NCBI GenBank assembly: GCA_030817875.1
Contig: JAUSZU010000001.1
Location: 620,001-684,000, forward strand
Length of the DNA stretch: 64,000 nt
Source: Flavobacterium sp. W4I14
Lineage (GTDB): Bacteria; Bacteroidota; Bacteroidia; Sphingobacteriales; Sphingobacteriaceae
Reading direction: 5' to 3'
Below, piece after piece: positions 18,101-26,410 of the stretch. Within the stretch, counting starts at the first letter, position 1; each line of letters begins with the position of its first letter. The notes under the pieces are model-generated. The model was not told where the DNA came from and searched no databases. It saw only the letters and a program-made list of their open reading frames with translations. Both the position numbers and the translations under genes were made by a program.

Positions 18101-18441
18101 TAGGAAATACCTGGTCGCCTGAAAATACTGGTGCTTATTACCCTAATCTTCATGCCAATACGACCCTTAATACCTACAATTATCAGGCATCTACCTGGTC
18201 GGTTGAGAATGGAGCTTATCTACGCCTGAAAAATGTTGTGGTGGGTTATACCCTCCCAAAAACGCTAATGGCCAAATCACATCTTTTTAGCGGCCTTAGA
18301 CTTTATGCTTCTGGAAGTGATTTGTGGGAAGTTAGCGGGATCAAGGACGGTTGGGATCCGGAAGTTACCAGGACTACCGCAGGTAATGAGCGTTACCCTT
18401 TTTACCGTTATCTAACTTTTGGTGCCAACCTTACTTTTTAA
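15118..18441 (+). CDS. SusC/RagA-family TonB-dependent receptor
   Basis: Full-length outer-membrane oligosaccharide importer of about 1107 residues. ATG at 15118 (MNVFYKKLWQ) precedes a signal peptide ending AFA-Q; the frame is open from 15079, but that start adds a polar tail. Domain order: carboxypeptidase-like domain ('GKVVDAATGDPIPGATVKVV'), TonB-box region 'LDDVVVVAYGTQKKATVTGA', plug with 'LIILDGVALNNNNALNSI' and 'ILKDAAASIYGARAAYGVVL', then the 22-strand barrel to the C-terminal aromatic residue. The SusD gene follows after 10 bases, and an HTCS lies downstream. It would import the acidic glycan fragments handled by this locus; the substrate is inferred from neighbours only. Confidence 0.96.
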   Translation: MNVFYKKLWQVSAVHLFLLLFFCCITAFAQTQVVTGKVVDAATGDPIPGATVKVVSSNIGVSADVNGSFTLNVPVGASIQFTSIGYKNIVLKAETGRPMLVKLFSNTELDDVVVVAYGTQKKATVTGAISTINSKTFQDRGPTNNPIANIQGQVPGVVVTRTSAQPGRENWNFQIRGATSINNQDPLIILDGVALNNNNALNSINPDDIDNVSILKDAAASIYGARAAYGVVLITTKKGKSGQFVVQYSPTISRKLIGLQPEMANMEQWAKGLIEAKINDNYGVIPATDLWYQMANFAIANNGNVILASQIPGYNGSAITPGLFYNGLPVPTFGDVRELNFTDTRMSEILWGTATSTQHNLSLAGGNEKNTFRASLGYLNDGSQLQFGNNGNQRYNLRLNNGFRFGEKVQLETNVSLEQNNIQQPTLYTTGPYSALGNGFQPGIPAFTQSGRPYQWGGVISPPGSLRDGGDNLENNTRILLNSTINYKPVKHLTFSGTAGYNMWYQDNKVQAKAVQFYSYDDRYLISTTPSRGTAGNATGNANYFRQTVNDKYYNLIGRVTYENTFAKHHNVTVLAGGSYERDEYNMFNTRTYNLGSDDIPSLNLGLSNGTAGFVTNDEARNHYAIGSYFAKGTYDYDGKYLFEGSVRYDGSSKFIDDKRWKTFYSAQAGYRLSEEAFIKKLDVFSDLKIRASYGTAGNQGGIGLYDYLQSLNVGSSGVLLGPNIATATTTTGNLVSLNRTWETVVNKNLGLDFGLLKGKLTGTFELFEKRNKNMLISITYPGTLGIGAPQSNNGELKTWGWEGIVTWRDKIGSVNYSVSANITDSQNKIIYLNGAPLINAGYNGAVEGYSLGSYFGLQYAGRLQTQTEVDAYNKFYAPGGVVNGIGIPIASPLTNLPGQLSGLRPGDNSFADVNGDGKLTNGTSTSDMGDFVYLGSDIPRYTFGLNLSMQWKGFDLTTIFQGVGKRTIFRSNGSANNWRIPYQSLSQAQVTAWIGNTWSPENTGAYYPNLHANTTLNTYNYQASTWSVENGAYLRLKNVVVGYTLPKTLMAKSHLFSGLRLYASGSDLWEVSGIKDGWDPEVTRTTAGNERYPFYRYLTFGANLTF

Positions 18442-18451
18442 TAAAAAGGTC

Positions 18452-20260
18452 ATGAAAAATATAACATATAAAACAGTATTCTCCCTGGCGATGATTTTCC
18501 TGATGGCTGCATTGGGATGTAAAAAATCATTGGATCTCCTTCCTCTGGATCAACTTTCAGAGATTGCATATTTTAAGAATGCAAATGATTTTAAAACTTT
18601 TGCCAACCAATATTATGGTTATCTGAGAAATTTTAATAATTCCTTTGCCGATAACCCCCATTATGATGGCAGGGCCGATGTATTTGGTGGTGGTGGTGCT
18701 TTTGGCTCAGGTACAAACACCGTTCCTGTTACGGATGGAAATTGGAACAGCAATTATACCCGGATTAGGGCCTGCAATTTTTTGCTTGAAAAAGCGGCAG
18801 CTTTTCCAGATAAGGCGAGTATCGCACAATATATTGCAGAGGCAAAATTTTTCAGGGCATACGCTTATTTCGACTTATTACAGTTGTATGGTGGTGTGCC
18901 TCTTATTACAAAAACTTTGGATCTGGAATCTCCAGAGCTTTACGGTGAAAGGGCAGCTAGAGAAGCAATAGCAGATCAAATTATTGCTGATCTGGAGGTG
19001 GCCATCCCTGATCTTCCGGCATCAATTACGTCAACATCGACCGATTTCGGACGGGTAAGTAAGACTGCTGCACAGGCTTTTTTAGGCCGGGTTGCGCTTT
19101 ATGAAGGAACCTGGCTTAAATTTAGGAATGGTGATGCCACCAGGTTTAACAATCTCCTTGATAAATCTGCAGCTGCCTCCAATGCGGTAATCTTAAGTAA
19201 CCAGTTTGCATTGTTCGGCACAGCAGCATCTAATGCCTTAGGCGGAAATAGTACCATTCTGGGAGATTCAGCGCAGAAATACCTGTTTATCCTCGAAAAT
19301 CCAAAATCCAATCCGGCCGGAGTAAACAAGTCGGCCAACCATGAATATATCCTTTCTTATCGATACGATGATGTAATAAAAACGATTAATGCCAACATCA
19401 GCAGGCAGGGAACCCAGATTGGCCCCCAACAGAAATTTGTAAATGCTTTTCTTTGCCAGGATGGATTACCTATCGAAAAATCTCCTCTTTTCCAGGGTTT
19501 TCAAACTTATGGTTCGCAGTTTGCCAACAGAGATAATAGGTTAAAATATACCATTAGGGTATTAAACGGTTATTATTGGTATGGTAACGCCAACTTTAGG
19601 GTGACCTGGTTGAACGATGCTGCCGATAATGCCAATTCTACAGGTAAGGTTGTTCAGATCGGAGGTTATACTAACCAGAAATGGGTTTCTGAACGCAACG
19701 TGCCAGATACAAAAGAATCTGAAGATTATCCAGTGCTCAGGTATGCTGAAGTTTTATTGAACTATGCCGAGGCAGTATACGAAAGAAACGGAGCCATTAG
19801 CGATGCCGATCTGGACAAATCGCTAAATCTTGTACGCCTGCGTGCCAACAAAACAATGCCTAAACTTTCGAACGCGTTTGCGGCTACAAACGGACTTGAT
19901 TTGCGTACTGAAATCAGAAGGGAACGTTTTACCGAGCTTTACTACGAAAACTTCAGGTTCGATGATATCAAGAGGTGGCATAGTGCAGGTACTGATCTGG
20001 TAACCAATGTTGGTGGATCGGCTTATGGAAATGCCGCTGGATTTGTTAGTCCATGGCCTGTTTCTATTAGATTTACCGGAACGCAGGCTCAATTAGGGCC
20101 TAATCAATTAGCAACTGTGCCAACAAACGCTAAAGACGCCAATGGAAATTTGATTTTAGACAATACGGCCCGTACTTTTTCCGAACGACATTATTTATAT
20201 CCCATTCCTACACAGCAGTTAACCTTAAACCCAGCGCTGATCCAGAATCCCGGATGGTAG
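18452..20260 (+). CDS. SusD/RagB-family glycan-binding lipoprotein
   Basis: Surface lipoprotein of about 602 residues that pairs with the SusC just upstream. ATG at 18452 gives a signal peptide with lipobox AALGC followed by Lys-Lys-Ser. Family features are 'YIAEAKFFRAYAYFDLLQLYGG' in the N-terminal TPR-like helices, 'PVLRYAEVLLNYAEAVYERNG', and the C-terminal 'IRRERFTELYYENFRFDDIKRW' segment, with the terminal 'LYPIPTQQLTLNPALIQNPGW' pattern shared by most SusD proteins. A hairpin terminator follows, so susC-susD form one unit and the HTCS gene has its own promoter. Confidence 0.96.
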   Translation: MKNITYKTVFSLAMIFLMAALGCKKSLDLLPLDQLSEIAYFKNANDFKTFANQYYGYLRNFNNSFADNPHYDGRADVFGGGGAFGSGTNTVPVTDGNWNSNYTRIRACNFLLEKAAAFPDKASIAQYIAEAKFFRAYAYFDLLQLYGGVPLITKTLDLESPELYGERAAREAIADQIIADLEVAIPDLPASITSTSTDFGRVSKTAAQAFLGRVALYEGTWLKFRNGDATRFNNLLDKSAAASNAVILSNQFALFGTAASNALGGNSTILGDSAQKYLFILENPKSNPAGVNKSANHEYILSYRYDDVIKTINANISRQGTQIGPQQKFVNAFLCQDGLPIEKSPLFQGFQTYGSQFANRDNRLKYTIRVLNGYYWYGNANFRVTWLNDAADNANSTGKVVQIGGYTNQKWVSERNVPDTKESEDYPVLRYAEVLLNYAEAVYERNGAISDADLDKSLNLVRLRANKTMPKLSNAFAATNGLDLRTEIRRERFTELYYENFRFDDIKRWHSAGTDLVTNVGGSAYGNAAGFVSPWPVSIRFTGTQAQLGPNQLATVPTNAKDANGNLILDNTARTFSERHYLYPIPTQQLTLNPALIQNPGW

Positions 20261-20285
20261 TTTTTTAGATTTTAGTTCTTTATCG

Positions 20286-20317
20286 ACCCGGTTGCCGAAA
20301 TGGTGGCCGGGTTTTTT
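20286..20317 (+). terminator. Rho-independent terminator after susD
   Basis: Arms acccgg (20286-20291) and ccgggt (20307-20312) enclose a loop with further partial pairing (gcc/ggt) and run into six T residues. It is 25 bases past the susD stop and separates susCD from the HTCS gene. Confidence 0.8.
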
Positions 20318-20484
20318 ATGCTTTAAATTTTGAGAAATGGCTGGATTTCAGCAACGTGCCAATAGCTTATTCAACCTGGCTACAGCTAGCCATTTAGTTT
20401 TCGGCGATAGAGTATGAATTAAGCTTAAATATGTCCCTATTATAATAATGTTTCATTATTTTAGTAACCAACAATTGCAAAACT

Positions 20485-23400
20485 GTGCGAAGAATACTGC
20501 TGATCTTACTTTTTCTATATGCCGGTCTAAGTGTCGCCTCACAGCGAGATTCGCTCAGTGTACGCCACCTGGAAATAGAAGATGGGCTGTCCAATAATTA
20601 TATCCGCTGTGTTTATCAGGACAGAAAAGGATTTTTCTGGTTTGGTAGCAGGGATGGCCTCAACCGTTATGATGGATATGGATTCAAGGTGTTCAGGAAT
20701 GAGATCGGTAATAAAACTTCCCTTATCCATAATATTATACATGCAATTAACAATGATACAGACAATAACATATGGATTGGTACCAGGCAGGGGCTAAGTA
20801 TCTATAATGATAAAAAAGGCATCTTTACAGCAGGCTCATGGCATGACGTTATAAAAGGGAAAGATTTACCGATTACGAAAGTAATCAGAGACCTTGTACC
20901 TGGTATAAACAATACTATGCTTGTTGCGACCGAAGGAATCGGGCTGCTGAGGTTCAGCAAAGGGAAAACCATAGGTGAGCAGATTCCCCTTTTGATAAAT
21001 GGCAGGCGCACTTTTTCCTATGGTGTGCAAGCCGTCAGGCTGGATGATAAGGGAAGAGAGTGGGTGTTTGTACAAAATCTCGGACTTTATTATTTTGATC
21101 CCAAAGCTCACGCACTGGTATTGGCTAGCGCTGATGTTGTTCTTGCGCTCTCTTTGGGAATAATTGCTGGGCAGGTGTATATCGGCACTTATAACGGTCT
21201 GTATCGCTATGATCCTGTCAGAAGGAAAAATACGGCCGTTACCGCCAGCGGAATTGGAGGGAAGTCAATTCTTGCTATAGCTCCAGACAGTCATAATATT
21301 CTTTATCTGGGAACAAATGGAGATGGCGTGTTCCGCTATGATCCGGCAAGTGGAGGCGTGCAGTTGTTGGGCAATGAAATCAATAACGGTCTGAGCGGTG
21401 AACAGATCTACTCCATATTTATCGATAAAAAGGATAGAAAATGGATCGGAACTTATTCAGGAGGGGTAACTATTCTTGATCCGGTAAAAAAAATATTCCA
21501 GACATGGGCACACAATCCGCAGGGCAATTCTATCCCCGGAAACTCAATATCATCGTTTTTAGCGCCAAAAGATGGAAAACTTTATATCGGCACCGATGGC
21601 ACTGGACTAAGTATCTGGGACAGGAGGTTAAACCAATTTACCAATTATAAGCACGCTGCAGACCCTAACACCATATCCAGTAATTTTATTTCATCAATGA
21701 TATCTGATGATCATGGGGATATCTGGATTGGAACCTTTACGGAAGGTGCCAATCGTTTCGATCCAAAGACAAGGAAATTTACCAGATATAAGATCATAGA
21801 TCCGCAGACAGGGGTAGAAAGCAAGGTTGCTTTTACGGTATTTGAGGATCAGGACCATGATATCTGGGCGGGAACACTTAGGCGTGGAAGTCTTCTTGGA
21901 GGGCTTTATCGCTTTAACCGCAGTTTGGATAGGTTTGAACTTTTCGATCAGAAGCTGGGTGATCTGTTTGCAATGATGCAGGCCAAAGATGGCCGGATTT
22001 GGGCGGGCAATCTTGATCAGTTGATCCAGATTGATAAAAATGGAAAGAAACATAGATTTTACGATCTTGGCTACACCGTTCGGGTGATATTTGAGGACAA
22101 AAAGGGGCTGCTCTGGATAGGGACAGAAGGTGGGGGACTTATCATTTTTGATCCTTTCAAAAGCAAAGTGGTATCGAGGTTAACTACTGCCAACGGCCTT
22201 TGCAATAATTCAGTATTGAGCCTGATCCCCGATAACCAGGGAAATCTCTGGATGAGTACCTATTTTGGAGTATCGTGCTATAACATTAATAAACGTACCT
22301 TCAGAAGTTTTTATCAGAGTGACGGCTTGCAGAGCAACCAGTTCCAGATCAATGCAGGAATCAAACTTGGTACGGGGGAAATCGTTTTCGGAGGCATAAA
22401 AGGGTTTAGTCTTTTCGATCCACGGGAAATTATTCCGCACAGCCAGATGCCGAGCCTGTTCCTTACCGGAATAACCATTAACAATACGCCGCTGGAAGAG
22501 AACCTGAAACTAATCGTGGATGAAGACAATATTGCCATTCGGGAAATAGAAGTACCTTATGATCAGGCTGTATTTACCTTTTCGTTTACGGCACTTGAAT
22601 TTTCATCCCCAGAAAAGATTTCCTATAAATATTTTATGGATGGCTGGGACAGGGGCTGGACAAATTCGGGAAAGGACAGAAAAGCAACCTATACGCATAT
22701 TTCTGAAGGAAGTTATATATTTCGGGTAAAGAGTACCAATACGGAAGGGATGTGGGGGCGCAATGAAATTACCCTGAAGGTCAGAATCCTTCCACCATGG
22801 TACAGAACGTGGTGGGCCTACCTGGGATATATGGCCATTATCGCCTCAGTTATCTATGTATATATTCGATATCGGTCGGCACAGACCCGTCTAAAATATG
22901 AAGTTCAGATCGTAAGCCTTGAATCTCAAAGAAAAAAAGCTGAATATGATACGCAGGTAGCCCTGCATAATATGGAACGCTTGGCGCATGACAAAGAGAG
23001 ACTGATTAGTGAGCAGGAAAAAGCCCTTTCCGAAAAGCGCATGTCGTTCTTTACCAATATCTCTCATGAGTTCCGTTCTCCGCTTTCCCTGATCATTAAT
23101 CCAATTAATGACCTGATCAAAAACAGTAGTGTAGAAGGCAAAGAAAATGCGGAGCTCAGCATGATCCAGCGAAATGCCAAAAGGATGCTGTCGCTGGTAG
23201 ATCAGCTGTTGCTCTTCAGAAAAGCAGAAGAAGGTTTTGAGCACATTAAAGCTGCTAAACTTGATCTTGAAAAACTATCCAAAGAGGTTTTTTATTGTTT
23301 TGTTCAACAGGCCTCAGCCAAGGAGATCGATTATAGGTTTGAAAGCGCTGCTGTTGATAAAGAAGTTTATGCCGATAGGATAAAGATCGAAATCGTGCTG

Positions 23401-24630
23401 TTTAACCTGATTTCCAATGCACTGAAATATACCCCGAGCGGAGGGGAAATAGTGTTAAGCTTAAGCGAAGAAGATCAAAGTCTTTTGATCACCGTCCAGG
23501 ATTCTGGTCCCGGTATTCCTGATGCCGCTGGGGAAAAGATTTTTGACCGTTTTTATCAGGCAGAAAGAAAGGACGGGAATCATAAAGCCGGATTTGGGAT
23601 CGGACTCTATCTGGCAAGGCAGTTTATGGAAGCTCATTCTGGCAATATTTCTTATCAAAACAGGGCCGAAGGCGGATGTATGTTTAATATCTGTCTTCTA
23701 AAGGGAAAAGAACATCTTGCTAGCCAGGTTATTGAAGAAGAACAGGAAGGGTCAGAAGCACTTTTTAATGAAATGTATGCTACCACACTTTCTGAATCTG
23801 CAGCGCACAATAATATCAGTCTGGATGTAAACCTGGTTAGCGACAGGCAGTCTATTCTGGTTGTTGATGATGAGCGGGATATCCGCCAGTATATTTCCAG
23901 TCTTTTCTCCGGCATTTATACCGTTTACCAGGCAGAAAATGGCGAACAGGGACTTCAGATCGCTGCGGAAAAACTTCCAGACCTCATCATTACAGATTTC
24001 AAAATGCAAGGGATAGATGGAATAGAATTTTGTCAGATGATCAAATCCAATCCGACGCTTTCTTATATCCCTGTCATTCTATTAACAGCAAGTTCATCTC
24101 AGGAAGTGAAGCTGAAAAGTGTACATGGCGGTGCTGATGACTACATTAATAAACCTTTCGAACGCGAATACCTGATTGCCAGGGTAGCCAATCTGCTGCG
24201 GAACAGGAATAATCTCCAAAACTATTTCTATAACGAAATTACCCTTCAAAGTAATGCTGTGGTGGTTTCAGAAGAATACAAGAAATTTTTGGATACCTGT
24301 ATTCTGGTTGTTGAAAACCACCTTACCGATTCTGACTTTGGCATAAAGGCGCTTGCCGATGAGATTGGAATGAGCCACTCCAATTTGTATAAGCGCGTGA
24401 AAAGTATTTCAGGACAATCAGTGAATTCCTTTATCCGCTTCATCCGTTTGAGGAAGGCTGCAGAATTAATGATCAACTCAGACCATAATGTAACCGAGGT
24501 AGCTTTCCGTTCGGGATTTAATGATGCCAAATATTTTGGTAAACAGTTCTCAAAACTTTTTGGCGCAACCCCCTCAGAATTTATCAGAAAACATCGGAAG
24601 ATTTTCAATAAAAGGTATAAAATGAAATAG
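20485..24630 (+). CDS. Hybrid two-component system sensor/regulator (HTCS)
   Basis: A 1381-residue one-protein sensor and activator. The start is GTG at 20485 and leads directly into the signal sequence RRILLILLFLYAGLSVAS. The periplasmic part (about 25-680) holds repeated two-component propeller blades ('IWIGTRQGLSIYN', 'WIGTYSGGVTILDP'), then a Y_Y_Y domain (about 690-765) and one membrane helix (about 775-795). Inside the cell are HisKA with 'FFTNISHEFRSPLSLI' (His about 861), an ATPase with 'NLISNALKYTPSGGE' and GFGIGLYL, a receiver with 'LVVDDERDIRQ' and phospho-acceptor about D1171 in 'IITDFKMQGIDG', and an AraC-type HTH (about 1275-1375). It would sense a glycan fragment and activate the surrounding PUL. 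Confidence 0.95.
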   Translation: MRRILLILLFLYAGLSVASQRDSLSVRHLEIEDGLSNNYIRCVYQDRKGFFWFGSRDGLNRYDGYGFKVFRNEIGNKTSLIHNIIHAINNDTDNNIWIGTRQGLSIYNDKKGIFTAGSWHDVIKGKDLPITKVIRDLVPGINNTMLVATEGIGLLRFSKGKTIGEQIPLLINGRRTFSYGVQAVRLDDKGREWVFVQNLGLYYFDPKAHALVLASADVVLALSLGIIAGQVYIGTYNGLYRYDPVRRKNTAVTASGIGGKSILAIAPDSHNILYLGTNGDGVFRYDPASGGVQLLGNEINNGLSGEQIYSIFIDKKDRKWIGTYSGGVTILDPVKKIFQTWAHNPQGNSIPGNSISSFLAPKDGKLYIGTDGTGLSIWDRRLNQFTNYKHAADPNTISSNFISSMISDDHGDIWIGTFTEGANRFDPKTRKFTRYKIIDPQTGVESKVAFTVFEDQDHDIWAGTLRRGSLLGGLYRFNRSLDRFELFDQKLGDLFAMMQAKDGRIWAGNLDQLIQIDKNGKKHRFYDLGYTVRVIFEDKKGLLWIGTEGGGLIIFDPFKSKVVSRLTTANGLCNNSVLSLIPDNQGNLWMSTYFGVSCYNINKRTFRSFYQSDGLQSNQFQINAGIKLGTGEIVFGGIKGFSLFDPREIIPHSQMPSLFLTGITINNTPLEENLKLIVDEDNIAIREIEVPYDQAVFTFSFTALEFSSPEKISYKYFMDGWDRGWTNSGKDRKATYTHISEGSYIFRVKSTNTEGMWGRNEITLKVRILPPWYRTWWAYLGYMAIIASVIYVYIRYRSAQTRLKYEVQIVSLESQRKKAEYDTQVALHNMERLAHDKERLISEQEKALSEKRMSFFTNISHEFRSPLSLIINPINDLIKNSSVEGKENAELSMIQRNAKRMLSLVDQLLLFRKAEEGFEHIKAAKLDLEKLSKEVFYCFVQQASAKEIDYRFESAAVDKEVYADRIKIEIVLFNLISNALKYTPSGGEIVLSLSEEDQSLLITVQDSGPGIPDAAGEKIFDRFYQAERKDGNHKAGFGIGLYLARQFMEAHSGNISYQNRAEGGCMFNICLLKGKEHLASQVIEEEQEGSEALFNEMYATTLSESAAHNNISLDVNLVSDRQSILVVDDERDIRQYISSLFSGIYTVYQAENGEQGLQIAAEKLPDLIITDFKMQGIDGIEFCQMIKSNPTLSYIPVILLTASSSQEVKLKSVHGGADDYINKPFEREYLIARVANLLRNRNNLQNYFYNEITLQSNAVVVSEEYKKFLDTCILVVENHLTDSDFGIKALADEIGMSHSNLYKRVKSISGQSVNSFIRFIRLRKAAELMINSDHNVTEVAFRSGFNDAKYFGKQFSKLFGATPSEFIRKHRKIFNKRYKMK

Positions 24631-24783
24631 ATCTATTTCATCATACTGCCGATTTTAAGGGTAAAATGGCTTTTTAGGTATTGCTAAAGCGGTTTGGCGA
24701 AAATGCACTCCTATTTTACGAATTTATACCCATCATTTTTTTTAGCTCGTGCCATCTTCGTATCAACCAAATATTGATATGTT

Positions 24784-25347
24784 ATGATGACTGAGAAATT
24801 GATTGCACTATGGGAAGGAACACTGGCGGGAAATGAGCGGGATTATGCACAACTGCATGCAAAACTTTATCCAAAGCTTTTCGTTTTTACAACCAGAATG
24901 TTGGACGATGATGATCTGGTAAATGATCTTTTACAAGACCTTTTTATTAAGTTTTGGGAGAACAGAGAAAAAATCGGAACGATCAGGAACGTGGAAGCCT
25001 ACTTTTACAGATCTGCCCGGTCGATTGTACTTAACCATATCCGTCTCACCAAACACCGCGAAAATAAGCTAACCTTAATGCCCGCTCCAAGCTTAGTCTT
25101 TTCGGCAGAGGAGATCATGGTATCTAATGAATCAGATTCGTTGATGAAGCAACAGATGTTAACGGCGCTCAATTCGCTTCCTGCCAAACAGCGGGAAATA
25201 CTTACCATGCGTTTTTATGATGAGCTTAGCTATCCACAGATTGCCGACATCCTTAAGATCCGTTATCAGTCAGTAATAAACCATGTTTACCGTGCGGTAC
25301 AAACGCTTCGACAGGTCTCAGACCTTTCATCCGTTTATGCAGCTTAA
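24784..25347 (+). CDS. ECF (RpoE-like) sigma factor without adjacent anti-sigma gene
   Basis: A 187-residue sigma-70 family protein of the extracytoplasmic-function type. Region 2 is at about 25-95 ('LYPKLFVFTTRMLDDDDLVNDLLQDLFIKFW', with the core-binding and -10 recognition helices). Region 4 is at about 125-178 ('LNSLPAKQREILTMRFYDELSYPQIADIL', recognition helix 'RYQSVINHVYRAV'). Bacteroidota ECF factors of this kind usually sit beside a FecR-like anti-sigma gene and a SusC with an N-terminal signalling domain; neither is here. Instead a glycosidase gene begins five bases after the stop. CATCTTCG at about 24754-24761 is a weak -7-like match. The start may be the first or second ATG (24784 or 24787). 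Confidence 0.92.
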   Translation: MMTEKLIALWEGTLAGNERDYAQLHAKLYPKLFVFTTRMLDDDDLVNDLLQDLFIKFWENREKIGTIRNVEAYFYRSARSIVLNHIRLTKHRENKLTLMPAPSLVFSAEEIMVSNESDSLMKQQMLTALNSLPAKQREILTMRFYDELSYPQIADILKIRYQSVINHVYRAVQTLRQVSDLSSVYAA

Positions 25348-25352
25348 AAAAA

Positions 25353-26396
25353 ATGAAATTACATAAAATGAGAATGAACCATGCAGGCAAGTGTCTGTTC
25401 AGATTTGCCATTGTCCTGTTTGCGTTGTTATACACTGCAACAGGTATGGCACAACAGCGAAAATCAATCCTTCCCGGCGAACTTTGGCCAGATGATAAAG
25501 GAAATCATATCCAGGCACATGGGGGAGGGATTACTAAGGTGAAAGATACCTATTATTGGTATGGAGAAGAGCGTCGACAGGGACTTGATTCGAATTACAG
25601 GTATGTAAGCTGCTACTCGTCAAAAAATCTGATGAACTGGAAATTCAGAGGAGATGTATTTAAAATGACCGATCCTGACAGCCTAGGGAAAAAATGGGTA
25701 TTGGAGCGCCCAAAGGTTTACCATAACATCAAAACCGGAAAATACATCATGTATATGCATGTCGACGGGCAGGTAAAGGGCCAGAAAGGTAACTATAGCT
25801 ATGCGCGGGTAGGTGTAGCTATTGGTGATTCTCCAACAGGACCCTACAAGTTTGTTCGTACTTTCCGTCCCTTAGGTCAGGAGAGCCGTGATATAGGCCA
25901 GTTTATAGATGATGACGGATCTGCTTATCTTATTTTTGAAGACAGACCGGTTAAAGGCTTCCATATTGCGAAACTTTCTGAAGATTATCTGGATGTTGAA
26001 AAAGATGTCTGTATCATTAAAGCACCCCTGGAAGGCGGAGCTGTGGTAAAATATAATGGACTTTATTATGCAATTGGTTCGGCATTGACCAGTTGGAACC
26101 CAAATCCCAACAAGTACGCAACTGCTAAATCCCTGGAAGGACCATGGTCCGAATTCGAAGATATTGCCCCACCTCAAACCAATACTTATGGCTCACAATC
26201 TACCTTTATGCTTAAGGTTGTTGGTACAAAATCAACTGCTGTAATCTTTGTGGCCGACAAATGGAAACCCCGTACCCAATGGGATTCCCGATACCTTTGG
26301 ATGCCCCTTGAGATCGGTGATGGCAAACTCAGGCTTCCCGAACCTAAGCCATGGCACATCAATGTTAAAACAGGAGAAACGGTGTTCATAAAATAA
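25353..26396 (+). CDS. GH43 enzyme of the exo-beta-1,3-galactanase type (GH43_24/34-like)
   Basis: Secreted protein of 341-347 residues. ATG codons at 25353, 25368 and 25374 are possible; the last gives a normal signal peptide ending GMA-Q. The five-bladed GH43 propeller is seen, but the usual N-terminal catalytic Asp is replaced by 'IQAHGGGITKVKDTYYWYGE', as in subfamily 24 galactanases. Other matches to that group are Glu118 in 'ERPKVYHN', Glu227 in 'LEGGAVVKYNGLYYAIGS', 'TSWNPNPNKYA', and Gln282 in 'YGSQSTF', the position where the subfamily is reported to use a Gln in place of the base. This suggests removal of galactose from beta-1,3-galactan backbones of arabinogalactan, though related subfamilies are possible. 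It is five bases behind the sigma gene. Confidence 0.78.
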   Translation: MKLHKMRMNHAGKCLFRFAIVLFALLYTATGMAQQRKSILPGELWPDDKGNHIQAHGGGITKVKDTYYWYGEERRQGLDSNYRYVSCYSSKNLMNWKFRGDVFKMTDPDSLGKKWVLERPKVYHNIKTGKYIMYMHVDGQVKGQKGNYSYARVGVAIGDSPTGPYKFVRTFRPLGQESRDIGQFIDDDGSAYLIFEDRPVKGFHIAKLSEDYLDVEKDVCIIKAPLEGGAVVKYNGLYYAIGSALTSWNPNPNKYATAKSLEGPWSEFEDIAPPQTNTYGSQSTFMLKVVGTKSTAVIFVADKWKPRTQWDSRYLWMPLEIGDGKLRLPEPKPWHINVKTGETVFIK

Positions 26397-26410
26397 TTTA
26401 ATCCCAAACA

